DNA from: a virus | Virus record (IMG/VR): IMGVR_UViG_3300037358_000064 | Span: 1 to 28,155 of that record | Reading direction: 5' to 3' (one strand) | Length of the DNA: 28,155 nt | Shown: positions 21,709-28,155 of the stretch, one piece after another | Numbering within the stretch: position 1 is the stretch's first letter | Layout: every line of letters starts with the position of its first letter | Program-made: the position numbers and the translations under genes | Notes under the pieces: generated by a model | What the model was told of the DNA's origin: nothing | Databases searched by the model: none | Seen by the model: the letters and a program-made list of their open reading frames with translations, nothing else

Positions 21709-22680
21709 ATGACAGCCACTGGTTTTCAACAGTACGTCAATAACGAGCTTCCCGTTGGGGTAGCGGGCGACTTTGCTGGCGCCAACATTCGCGCCTCGGT
21801 GCCGTCGCCTCCTGGCGGATTTGTCGCGGCACCCGCTGGCGTGCTCGTCGGCGCATTTGCGTGGGGCAATCCGGCAACCGGTATTGCTTCGAACTACTAC
21901 CAGACGAACTCGGGTCTTGGATTCGTGCATCGCGAGAACAATGCGCTGATCACGAACTTCCTCGGCTTCGCCACGATGACCATCGTGCCCGGCAACATGG
22001 TCACGCTCATGGAGCAGGGCGACTTCTTCGGTCTTTTCACAGCTGGTGCCACGGTCGGTCAGAAGGTTTATGCGGACCCGTACTATGGAACGCTGACCGC
22101 CAATGCGACGGGGAACGGCGTCACCGCCAACTCAACCGCCGCATCCCTTGCCAACACGGGCATTCTCACGGTCGGAGCGACGCTCACCGGCACATTGGCA
22201 CCGGGGCAGGCGGTGTACGCCACAGGTGTTCCCGCAGGCTCCTACATCAGCTCGCAGCTGACGGGCACCACGGGCAGCACTGGCACGTATCAGCTTGCCA
22301 ATTCCGTACCGATCGCAAGCGGCAGCTGGCCGGTCGTCTCTTCCGAGACCGTCTACTTTCAGGGCGTGTACGAGACGCCGTTCTATGTGGCTTCAAACGT
22401 TGCAGTGAATGCTGTCGGCGCGACCTCATCCATTGCGGTGAATGGCGTGCTCACGATCGGCTCGCTCTCATCCGGCACTTTTGCTGCGGGTCAGTTCATC
22501 TCCGGTGGCACGGGATCAAACACGATCCCGAACAACATTCAGATTCTCTCGCAGACGAGCGGCACGCTGGGCGGCGCAGGAACCTATCTCACCAACGCTC
22601 CTGCAACGCTCGTCATCACGTCCACCACAGTCACGGGCACCGCGGGACAATTAGGAAAAATTTCAAGTTGGGGAGCATGA
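21709..22680 (+). CDS. Structural cement-like virion protein with two decoration repeats
   Basis: A 323-aa protein. Residues 1-135 (GFQQYVNNELPVGVAGDFAG, FAWGNP, QTNSGLGFVHRENNALITNFL, TIVPGNMVTLMEQGDFFGLF, GQKVYADPYYGTL) match the gp24-like cement or head-decoration proteins that precede DUF2184 capsids. Two copies of a beta domain of the type L-T-x-G-x-L-x-x-G-T-x-x-x-GQ (about 150-200 and 250-300) are inserted or appended. It would sit on the shell surface. Its TGA overlaps the next ATG as ATGA. Confidence 0.78.
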   Translation: MTATGFQQYVNNELPVGVAGDFAGANIRASVPSPPGGFVAAPAGVLVGAFAWGNPATGIASNYYQTNSGLGFVHRENNALITNFLGFATMTIVPGNMVTLMEQGDFFGLFTAGATVGQKVYADPYYGTLTANATGNGVTANSTAASLANTGILTVGATLTGTLAPGQAVYATGVPAGSYISSQLTGTTGSTGTYQLANSVPIASGSWPVVSSETVYFQGVYETPFYVASNVAVNAVGATSSIAVNGVLTIGSLSSGTFAAGQFISGGTGSNTIPNNIQILSQTSGTLGGAGTYLTNAPATLVITSTTVTGTAGQLGKISSWGA

Positions 22681-22763
22681 GCGAAACTCGCAACATAATT
22701 CGCACGACTGGCCGGCGTCAGCTGACCACCAGGGAGAATACCCTGTGGCCCGACATGCCTTGA
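22677..22763 (+). CDS. Micro-ORF between cement and capsid genes (28 aa)
   Basis: ATG 22677 overlaps the cement stop as ATGA and opens MSETRNIIRTTGRRQLTTRE... to TGA 22763. The basic, Arg-rich product resembles no family I know. It may serve only to couple translation to the capsid gene, whose ATG follows after 15 bases. Confidence 0.4.
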   Translation: MSETRNIIRTTGRRQLTTRENTLWPDMP

Positions 22764-22778
22764 TTGAACGAGGAACCT

Positions 22779-23864
22779 ATGGAAACTGCACTGGCCTTTA
22801 ACAGCAAAGCGTTTGATCAGGCGATCAGCGAGGGGCATGGTCCCGCGCTGTTCCGCGATCTTGAATCTCGGGGAATCTTGTTCGACAAGCGCTTAGGGCA
22901 GATGTACTGGCCTAAGCCGGGTCTGCCGAAGCACAACTTCGACATGGCAATGGATGTGCAGTCAGAACTCGTGACGGTGAGCAACGCCGGTATTCCCTCG
23001 TACCTTGCGAACTACCTGGACCCGGCAGTGATCGCGGTTCTCGTCACCCGCATGGCAGCAGCGAAGATTGTCGGTGAGGCGCAAAAAGGCACATGGATCA
23101 CCGAGACCCTGCAGTTCCTCGTTGCGGAACACACGGGTGAAACGGCAAGTTACGGCGACTACAGCCAGAACGGGCAGACAAGCGTCAACATCAATTTCCC
23201 GTCACGGCAGAACTATATTTTTCAAACGTTCGTCCAGTACGGCGAACGCGAGCTTGAGATCGCTGGACTTGCAAAGCTCGATTGGGTCTCGCAGCAGCAG
23301 GCCGCTGCGGCGCTAACCATCGCGAAGTTTGAAAACGATTCGTACTTCTACGGCATCGCGGGGCTGCAGAACTACGGCCTCCTGAATGATCCGTCGCTCC
23401 CGGCGCCGATCACGCCGACCTATTCATGGTTGACGAATACAAGCGCCACGGCAAACACGATCTATCAGGACATTGTGCGGCTCTTCATTCAGCTGCAGGG
23501 GCAGGCGAACGGCGTCATCGATATGGACGCCCCGATGGTGCTTGCCTTATCGCCGCAGAATGCGGTCGCGTTGAAATACGTGACGCTGTACAACACCAAC
23601 TCCGCAGAAGTGCTGATCAAGCAGAACTTCCCCAATCTGAGGTTTGTGACCGAGGCGGTGCAATACGCAACACCGAGCGGGCAGCTTGTACAGCTGATTG
23701 TCGAGAATCTCGAGGGCGTGAAAACCGCAGAGTGCACGTTCTCCGAGAAGATGCGCGCGCATCAGTTGATCACGATGGAGTCCGCATGGCGGCAGAAGCG
23801 CTCAAGTGGAACGTTCGGGTGCGTGATCAAGCGGCCGTTTTTAATAGCCAGCATGCTCGGTTAG
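22779..23864 (+). CDS. Major capsid protein (DUF2184)
   Basis: A 361-aa protein from ATG 22779, which has GAGG upstream; the TTG at 22764 is less likely. IPSYLANYLDPAVIAVLVTRMAAAKIVGEAQKGTW, YGDYSQNGQTSVNINFPSRQNYIFQTFVQYGERELE and the C-terminal KTAECTFSEKMRAHQLITMESAWRQKRSSGTFGCVIKRP are strong DUF2184 signatures. HK97-fold shell protein, likely the most abundant virion protein. No separate scaffold domain is needed because the previous gene supplies it. Confidence 0.92.
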   Translation: METALAFNSKAFDQAISEGHGPALFRDLESRGILFDKRLGQMYWPKPGLPKHNFDMAMDVQSELVTVSNAGIPSYLANYLDPAVIAVLVTRMAAAKIVGEAQKGTWITETLQFLVAEHTGETASYGDYSQNGQTSVNINFPSRQNYIFQTFVQYGERELEIAGLAKLDWVSQQQAAAALTIAKFENDSYFYGIAGLQNYGLLNDPSLPAPITPTYSWLTNTSATANTIYQDIVRLFIQLQGQANGVIDMDAPMVLALSPQNAVALKYVTLYNTNSAEVLIKQNFPNLRFVTEAVQYATPSGQLVQLIVENLEGVKTAECTFSEKMRAHQLITMESAWRQKRSSGTFGCVIKRPFLIASMLG

Positions 23865-23875
23865 GGCGGTGAACA

Positions 23876-24412
23876 GTGTTCGGAAATACTGTCACATCTG
23901 CCTTTGAGGGCGGATTCGCCACACGAAACCCGTTTGCATCGGTCATCGCAAACGCAGGCGCGCTGACTGCTGGACCCAACGGCGTCACGATTGGCCGTTT
24001 TGGATATCAGGAACCGGCGACAGGACAGGTTTCAAGCACACGCTCAACTCTCACGCAGAAGGTTGGCTTCGTGCTTCCTCAATGGGGCACTTGGAACAAG
24101 ATCTACTCTCAAGAAGGCACCTGGATTTTGCGCGAGGGCCTGATGGTCACTCTCGCGGCCAAGGGAGATTTCTGGTGTCGCTTCATGGGCGGCGCATTCC
24201 CCGGAGAGCCCGTCTATGCGAGTTGGGTTGATGGCTCGGCATTGACAGTGCCTATTGTTTGGACAGCCGATGAGCTGGCATTGACGGCAGATTCTATTTT
24301 CACCGCAGACGGTGCGGCATCTGAGCTCACGCAGTGGGTCGTTGCATCGTTCGCGCCTCCCGGTGGGCTTGCGGTGATCACGCCGTATGCCACGTATTCC
24401 GCAGCGAACTGA
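23876..24412 (+). CDS. Second cement-like structural protein
   Basis: A 178-aa protein with a GTG start (MFGNTVTSAFEGGFATRNPF...). NGVTIGRFGYQEPATGQVSSTRS, GFVLPQWGTWNKIYSQ and WILREGLMVTLAAKGDFWCRFMGGAFPGEPVYASWVDG parallel the motifs of the upstream cement protein, so it may be a diverged paralogue. It lies just after the capsid gene, where decoration or head-completion proteins are expected. The C-terminal half has a repeat-like LTADSIFTADG. Confidence 0.65.
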   Translation: MFGNTVTSAFEGGFATRNPFASVIANAGALTAGPNGVTIGRFGYQEPATGQVSSTRSTLTQKVGFVLPQWGTWNKIYSQEGTWILREGLMVTLAAKGDFWCRFMGGAFPGEPVYASWVDGSALTVPIVWTADELALTADSIFTADGAASELTQWVVASFAPPGGLAVITPYATYSAAN

Positions 24413-24419
24413 GGTTTTT

Positions 24420-24839
24420 ATGAGTGAAACAGTTGTCGTGGGTTGCAAGTTGAGAAACGGCCTCGTGCTGGAAAACGTCAAAGCTCCGGCAGACCCGAAG
24501 CAGCTTCAGCCCATGCCGCGCGGCGAGACGGTGACGCTCAAGGGTGCAAACGCTCGCATTATCAAGGGTACCAATCCAGGTATCGATGAGGCTGAGTACA
24601 CCGAAGTCGATAAGGAGTTTTTCGACAAGTGGTGGGCGGATCACAAGGATGCACCCTACGTCAAAAACGGCATGGTGTTTCGCGCGCAGAACATGGCAAG
24701 CGCTCAGTCGATGGGCAAGGAGCGCGCAGAGGAATTGACGGGCCTTGAGCCGCTGAATCCTCTTGGGGATAAGCGCGCGGGCGGCAAGGTCGAACCAGAC
24801 AAAGAGCATTTGGCGAAGCTGACGGGGAAGGCAGCGTGA
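24420..24839 (+). CDS. Conserved hypothetical head-region protein (139 aa)
   Basis: From ATG 24420, with GAGG upstream, this gives MSETVVVGCKLRNGLVLENV... and LKGANARIIKG, FFDKWWADHKDAPYVKNGMVF. Many myovirus head-tail clusters have a protein of this shape between capsid and DUF4054 genes. The Lys-rich end overlaps the next gene by four bases. Function unknown; an 11-residue upstream extension is rejected. Confidence 0.65.
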   Translation: MSETVVVGCKLRNGLVLENVKAPADPKQLQPMPRGETVTLKGANARIIKGTNPGIDEAEYTEVDKEFFDKWWADHKDAPYVKNGMVFRAQNMASAQSMGKERAEELTGLEPLNPLGDKRAGGKVEPDKEHLAKLTGKAA

Positions 24840-25036
24840 GCGAACTAGACTCAGTGTTTCCGAAGATGGCAGCAATTCGCGATCTCAATAGCGAATTCAT
24901 GCACATGTCTCGTGAGCAGTTGATTGAGGAAGTCAGGATTGCCAATCACAATTTGGAGCTCGCCAGCGCGCGACTCGCGGAAGTGACAGGGGAGGCCGCT
25001 CAATTGCGCGCCGATTTGCGTAGGGTTAAGGCGTGA
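24836..25036 (+). CDS. Small coiled-coil protein (66 aa)
   Basis: A GTG at 24836 overlaps the previous stop as GTGA. The product is a single amphipathic helix (EQLIEEVRIANHNLELASARLAEVTGEAAQLRADLRRVKA) with Leu/Ala heptads. It may be an adaptor or a minor structural component. Its stop overlaps the DUF4054 start in the same way. Confidence 0.6.
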   Translation: MSELDSVFPKMAAIRDLNSEFMHMSREQLIEEVRIANHNLELASARLAEVTGEAAQLRADLRRVKA

Positions 25037-25560
25037 CCATCGCCGGCTGCACACCCGTTCAGCCGACCTTCGGCACCGTTGTTTTCAACGCGGCTGAATT
25101 CGTCGCGATTTACCCTGAATTTACGACGACAGCAACCATTGCCCTGTCTGGCAACTTCGTGAACGCGACGACGTTCCTCGGCAACTCGTGTTACTCGCGG
25201 GTGTGCGATGCGCCCACAAGGCAGACGTTGCTGTACCTCCTCACCGCGCACTTCACGGCGCTGTTTCAGGGCGTCAACAACTCAGGGCCTGCGGGCATGG
25301 TCGGGCGCATCAGCCAAGCTGCGGAAGGCTCTGTCACCGTCAGTGCAGAGTACGCAAGCGAGATGTCGCAGAGCGCTGCGTTTTTTGCGCAGACGCAGTA
25401 CGGCGCAAGTTTCTGGCTTCTGACGGCGAACCTGCGCGCGATGCAGTACGTCCCCGCACCGCAGCCGAACTTCAGCCCCTTCCCGCTCTATGGCGGTCCC
25501 GGCTGGTACCCCAATGGCTACTACGGCGGTGGTTATGGCGGATGTGGGTGGGGCTGCTGA
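25033..25560 (+). CDS. Head-tail adaptor-like protein (DUF4054)
   Basis: A 175-aa protein with a GTG start. FNAAEFVAIYPEF, NATTFLGNSCYSR, RQTLLYLLTAHFTALF and RISQAAEGSVTVSAEY match DUF4054 connector proteins, which bind under the portal. The last 30 residues are Tyr/Gly/Pro-rich (LYGGPGWYPNGYYGGGYGG...), an unusual unstructured tail ending in CGWGC. The stop overlaps the next ATG as TGATG. Confidence 0.85.
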   Translation: MTIAGCTPVQPTFGTVVFNAAEFVAIYPEFTTTATIALSGNFVNATTFLGNSCYSRVCDAPTRQTLLYLLTAHFTALFQGVNNSGPAGMVGRISQAAEGSVTVSAEYASEMSQSAAFFAQTQYGASFWLLTANLRAMQYVPAPQPNFSPFPLYGGPGWYPNGYYGGGYGGCGWGC

Positions 25561-26030
25561 TGGCTGACATTGAAATGTCAATCACAGGCGGCGACAAGCT
25601 ACGCGCCACGCTGGAGCGCATCGCTGCGCGTCTGGGGCGTGGCGGGGAAGTGGCTGTCGGGTTCCTCGAAGGCGCGACGTATCCCGCCAAGCCAGATCAA
25701 CCTGCACAGAACGTCGCGACGGTTGCCTTCTGGAATGAGTTCGGCACCTTGCGCGCACCACCACGGGCGTTCTTCCGCAGGATGATTTCAGCTGAATCTC
25801 CGGGCTGGGGTCACACGCTGGCAGCTGCCGCCAAGAAAACCGATTACAGCTCTGAAAAGACGCTCGGCGTCATGGGCACGGTCGTTGCGGGACAGTTGCA
25901 GAAGTCAATCAATGAGCTGACCTCACCGCCGCTTTCTCCAAAGACGATTGCGCGTAAGGGCTTTGCGAAGCCATTGATCGACACGGGCGTGATGCTGCGC
26001 GCGGTCGATTACGAAGTGAAGATCCCATGA
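25560..26030 (+). CDS. HK97 gp10-like tail-completion protein
   Basis: A 156-aa protein from ATG 25560. GGDKLRATLERIAARLGRGGEVAVGFLEG, NEFGTLRAPPRAFFRRMIS and LSPKTIARKGFAKPLIDTGVMLRAVDYEV are the gp10-like or neck type pattern of virion completion proteins. The frame also stays open upstream to 25188, antiparallel in character to DUF4054 coding, and that part is not used. Its stop overlaps the following start as ATGA. Confidence 0.8.
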   Translation: MADIEMSITGGDKLRATLERIAARLGRGGEVAVGFLEGATYPAKPDQPAQNVATVAFWNEFGTLRAPPRAFFRRMISAESPGWGHTLAAAAKKTDYSSEKTLGVMGTVVAGQLQKSINELTSPPLSPKTIARKGFAKPLIDTGVMLRAVDYEVKIP

Positions 26031-26434
26031 ACCTTCACCAAATCGTGCGCGGGCCGATCAACGCGGTGAATCCAGACCTCTACGGCACATGGATGCAGAG
26101 CACTGGGCCGACGTCCAATGCCGACTTCACCCGTTCACCTGTCTTCACCACGTTCACCAACGTGCAGATGCAGGTGCAGCCGATGAGCAGTGGGGATCTG
26201 TACAAGACCAACTTCCTGAACGCTCAGAAGGTCACGCGTGCGGTGTACATGTACGGCGATCCGCAAGGTGTTGTGCGCGTGGATGCCAAAGGCGGTGACG
26301 AGCTCGTTTTTCCACAGATCCTCTGCGGCCCAAATTACACCTGGCTCGTGTACGCCGTATTGGAACCGTGGACTTCGAGCGTCGGTAACGGCGGCTGGAG
26401 CAAAGTCGCCGTCGTGCTGCAGGACCCCGCATGA
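26027..26434 (+). CDS. Head-closure/neck protein (135 aa)
   Basis: MNLHQIVRGPINAVNPDLYG leads a 135-aa beta-rich protein with VQPMSSGDLYKTNFLNAQKVTRAVYMYGDPQGV and WLVYAVLEPW. Proteins of this kind sit between gp10-like and neck-terminator proteins in myovirus clusters. Start and stop both overlap neighbours as ATGA. Confidence 0.7.
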   Translation: MNLHQIVRGPINAVNPDLYGTWMQSTGPTSNADFTRSPVFTTFTNVQMQVQPMSSGDLYKTNFLNAQKVTRAVYMYGDPQGVVRVDAKGGDELVFPQILCGPNYTWLVYAVLEPWTSSVGNGGWSKVAVVLQDPA

Positions 26435-26970
26435 GCGACACGATTTCACCGACACTAGCCGCCGTGTATACCGCGCTAGGCAACTTCATTGTTGCTGCGA
26501 CTGGTCTGCCCAACGCAGCTGTTGTGCGTGGCGTGGACAACCTCGTACCGATGCCGCCCACAGATCCGGGCTTCATCGTCATGACGGGTCTCTTTCAGAT
26601 CCCGCTCGCGACCAATCAGGATAGTTGGGATCAGGCGCCGGATGCTGATCCTACGACCATCAGCATCGAGCGCGACACGCAGTTCAATGTGCAAGTCGAT
26701 TGCTATGGTGCAACGGCAGATCAGTGGGCGCCGATGCTCTCAACCTTGCTGCGAGACGATTATGGGTGCACTGCGTTGGCACCGAACTGCCAGCCTCTCT
26801 ATTGCTCGGATGCACGAATGATGCCGTTCGAAGATGCGGAAGATCAGTACGAGCAGCGGTGGACGTTTGACGCAGTGCTGCAGTACAACCCCGTCGTGAC
26901 CCCTGTGCAGACGTTTGCAACCTCTTTGAAGTCCGGTGTGATTGATGTGAACGAGGCATACCCGCCATGA
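26431..26970 (+). CDS. Neck terminator-like protein (179 aa)
   Basis: The product (MSDTISPTLAAVYTALGNFI...) has the LIC_12616/neck-terminator-like layout: an N-terminal helix, a beta domain with DTQFNVQVDCYGATADQWAPMLSTLLRDDYG, and YEQRWTFDAVLQYNPVVTP. It probably joins the tail tube and sheath to the head. Its TGA overlaps the sheath ATG. Confidence 0.75.
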   Translation: MSDTISPTLAAVYTALGNFIVAATGLPNAAVVRGVDNLVPMPPTDPGFIVMTGLFQIPLATNQDSWDQAPDADPTTISIERDTQFNVQVDCYGATADQWAPMLSTLLRDDYGCTALAPNCQPLYCSDARMMPFEDAEDQYEQRWTFDAVLQYNPVVTPVQTFATSLKSGVIDVNEAYPP

Positions 26971-28155
26971 CGACTTCGATACCAGCCTCGCAGTTCGTAA
27001 GTGTACTTCCCGGTGTGTTGGGCACTGGCGGCAGCGGCAAAAGCCTCAATTGCGTGATGGTTGACAACTCCGGTGACACCTCAATCCCCGCAGGAACGGT
27101 GCAGCCGTTCTACAACCTCGCAGCGGTGCAGAGCTGGTACGGCGCGAACTCTCAGCAGGCATTGCTCGCGGCCGTTTACTTCTCTGGCTTCACCAATTGC
27201 ACGCAGCTCCCCGGCGTTCTCTACTTCACGCAGGACACATCTAGTGCGGTTGCGGCCTATCTGCGCGGCGGCACCACTGCAGGCATGACGCTCACGCAAC
27301 TGCAGGCGTTCACGGGCACGCTTTCCGTGACGGTCAACGGCACGCTCTACACCACCGGGAGCCTCAACCTTTCCGCCGCAACGAGTTTCAGCGAGGCGGC
27401 GACCACGATCCTGCAGGGCGGCTTCACCGCCCTGACCGCACCAGTCACGGTCACTTACGATGCGCTGCGCCAAGCGTTTGTCATCACATCGACGACCACG
27501 GGCGCCACCAGCACCATGACGGTCGCTGGCGGCACACTCTCGGCAGATCTGAATCTTACGACCGCGACAGGCGCTGTGCTGTCTCAGGGTGTCGCTGCGA
27601 CGACTGCCGCAACGCTCATGAACGGCGTCCTTGCCGTGCAGCAAAACTGGGCGACGTTCATGACGGTTTCCCAGCCGACGCTTACGATCATGGAAGCCTT
27701 TGCCGCGTGGGTGAATGCTCAGAACGAGCAGTACATCTACGTCAACTGGGATTCGAATGTGGTGGCGACAGAGACGCCGCCGCAGTCTGGTGTGTTCGGC
27801 CAGATCGTCGCAGGCTACAACGGCTGTGTGTCGGTGTACGACGCCGTGGGTACCATCGCCGCATTCGTCTGTGGGGCGATCGCCTCGACCAATTACAACG
27901 CGCTGAACGGCTACATCAACTATGCCGCAAAGTCGAATCCACTTCTGACACCGAACGTCACGAATCTGCAGACGTATCTCAACCTCGTCGGCAACGGCTA
28001 CAACTGCTATGCCGGGGTTGCGACCGCGAATCAGAACTTCCAGTGGTTCGAGCCGGGTAGCGTCTCTGGGCAGTGGGATTTCATTGATGAACTCGCCTTT
28101 GCGATTTGGATGACCTCGCAACTGCAAACGGCGGGGATGCAGTTACTGGCGAACG
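26967..28155 (+). CDS. Tail sheath protein (DUF3383), truncated by the window edge
   Basis: ATG 26967 starts MTTSIPASQFVSVLPGVLGT and remains open to the last base, about 396 residues. The start, YFSGFTNCTQLPGVLYF, MLTQLQAFTG and QQNWATFMTVSQP match DUF3383 contractile sheaths of myoviruses. An inserted domain of repeats lies near residues 105-215. The C-terminus lies outside the window. Its presence is the main evidence for a contractile tail. Confidence 0.85.
   Translation, partial: MTTSIPASQFVSVLPGVLGTGGSGKSLNCVMVDNSGDTSIPAGTVQPFYNLAAVQSWYGANSQQALLAAVYFSGFTNCTQLPGVLYFTQDTSSAVAAYLRGGTTAGMTLTQLQAFTGTLSVTVNGTLYTTGSLNLSAATSFSEAATTILQGGFTALTAPVTVTYDALRQAFVITSTTTGATSTMTVAGGTLSADLNLTTATGAVLSQGVAATTAATLMNGVLAVQQNWATFMTVSQPTLTIMEAFAAWVNAQNEQYIYVNWDSNVVATETPPQSGVFGQIVAGYNGCVSVYDAVGTIAAFVCGAIASTNYNALNGYINYAAKSNPLLTPNVTNLQTYLNLVGNGYNCYAGVATANQNFQWFEPGSVSGQWDFIDELAFAIWMTSQLQTAGMQLLAN

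Noticed and set aside
25188-25559. Upstream half of a 280-aa ORF joined to the gp10-like gene
   Set aside because: The upstream part is a His/Arg/Trp-rich shadow of the DUF4054 gene; the gp10-like domain starts at ATG 25560.
27081-28127. 348-aa minus-strand ORF
   Set aside because: Arg/Val/Gly-rich antisense of the sheath gene, with no domain pattern.

Overview
The window is a phage or prophage segment with no host gene visible. The right side encodes a DUF3383-type tail sheath, a DUF2184-type major capsid protein and a DUF1073-type portal, so the virion is probably a contractile-tailed myovirus. The left side has a lambdoid early layout: Erf-type annealing protein, DUF1367, YbcO-like nuclease, a short HTH repressor and a divergent Cro-like gene. 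That points to a temperate phage or a relic of one. Base composition is moderately GC-rich. The DUF3653-like protein and the YbcO/DUF1367/Erf set suggest a proteobacterial host, perhaps Xanthomonadales or a betaproteobacterium, but this is inference. No integrase or attachment site is visible.

Layout. (1) 1-4658, minus strand: a tightly packed leftward early operon, mostly with ATGA or GTGA stop/start overlaps. In transcription order it holds three small ORFs, the Erf annealing protein, DUF1367, YbcO-like nuclease, an HNH protein, a DUF3653-like protein, three micro-ORFs, a conserved 'RQGD' protein and a protein ending in an array of perfectly phased 12-bp repeats that runs off the left edge. 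(2) 4659-6130: control region, with a leftward promoter overlapped by a perfect palindrome, a membrane-anchored OB-fold protein downstream of a 136-aa repressor, and a divergent promoter/operator driving a Cro-like gene that ends at a terminator-like hairpin. (3) 6123-9756: replication and accessory genes, comprising a small minus-strand ORF, an initiator-like protein carrying two clusters of 11-bp iterons, a helicase-loader-like protein, a glycosyltransferase-sulfotransferase fusion and a PD-(D/E)XK nuclease. (4) 9823-16429: a membrane micro-ORF, a terminase-small-like gene, then spike/fibre-like genes, including a beta-helix protein with a Sec-type signal peptide and a 787-aa Ala/Gly/Ser repeat protein. 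(5) 16435 to the right end: packaging, head and neck genes in standard order (TerL, portal, Mu F-like, DUF2213 protease/scaffold, cement-like protein, capsid, a second cement-like protein, DUF4054, gp10-like, neck proteins), ending in a sheath gene cut by the window edge.

How it works together. The repressor probably binds sites of the form GGTAAA-N2-TTTACC over both early promoters, and derepression would turn on the recombination arm (left) and the replication arm (right). The less expected parts are the phased 12-bp coding repeat interrupted by an amber codon, the DNA-level iterons in the replication gene, the carbohydrate/sulfate transferase fusion inside the replication module, the fibre block between the terminase genes, and a long predicted RNA fold between the protease/scaffold gene and the cement/capsid genes. 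All family names come from sequence recognition by eye; no search or folding program was run.
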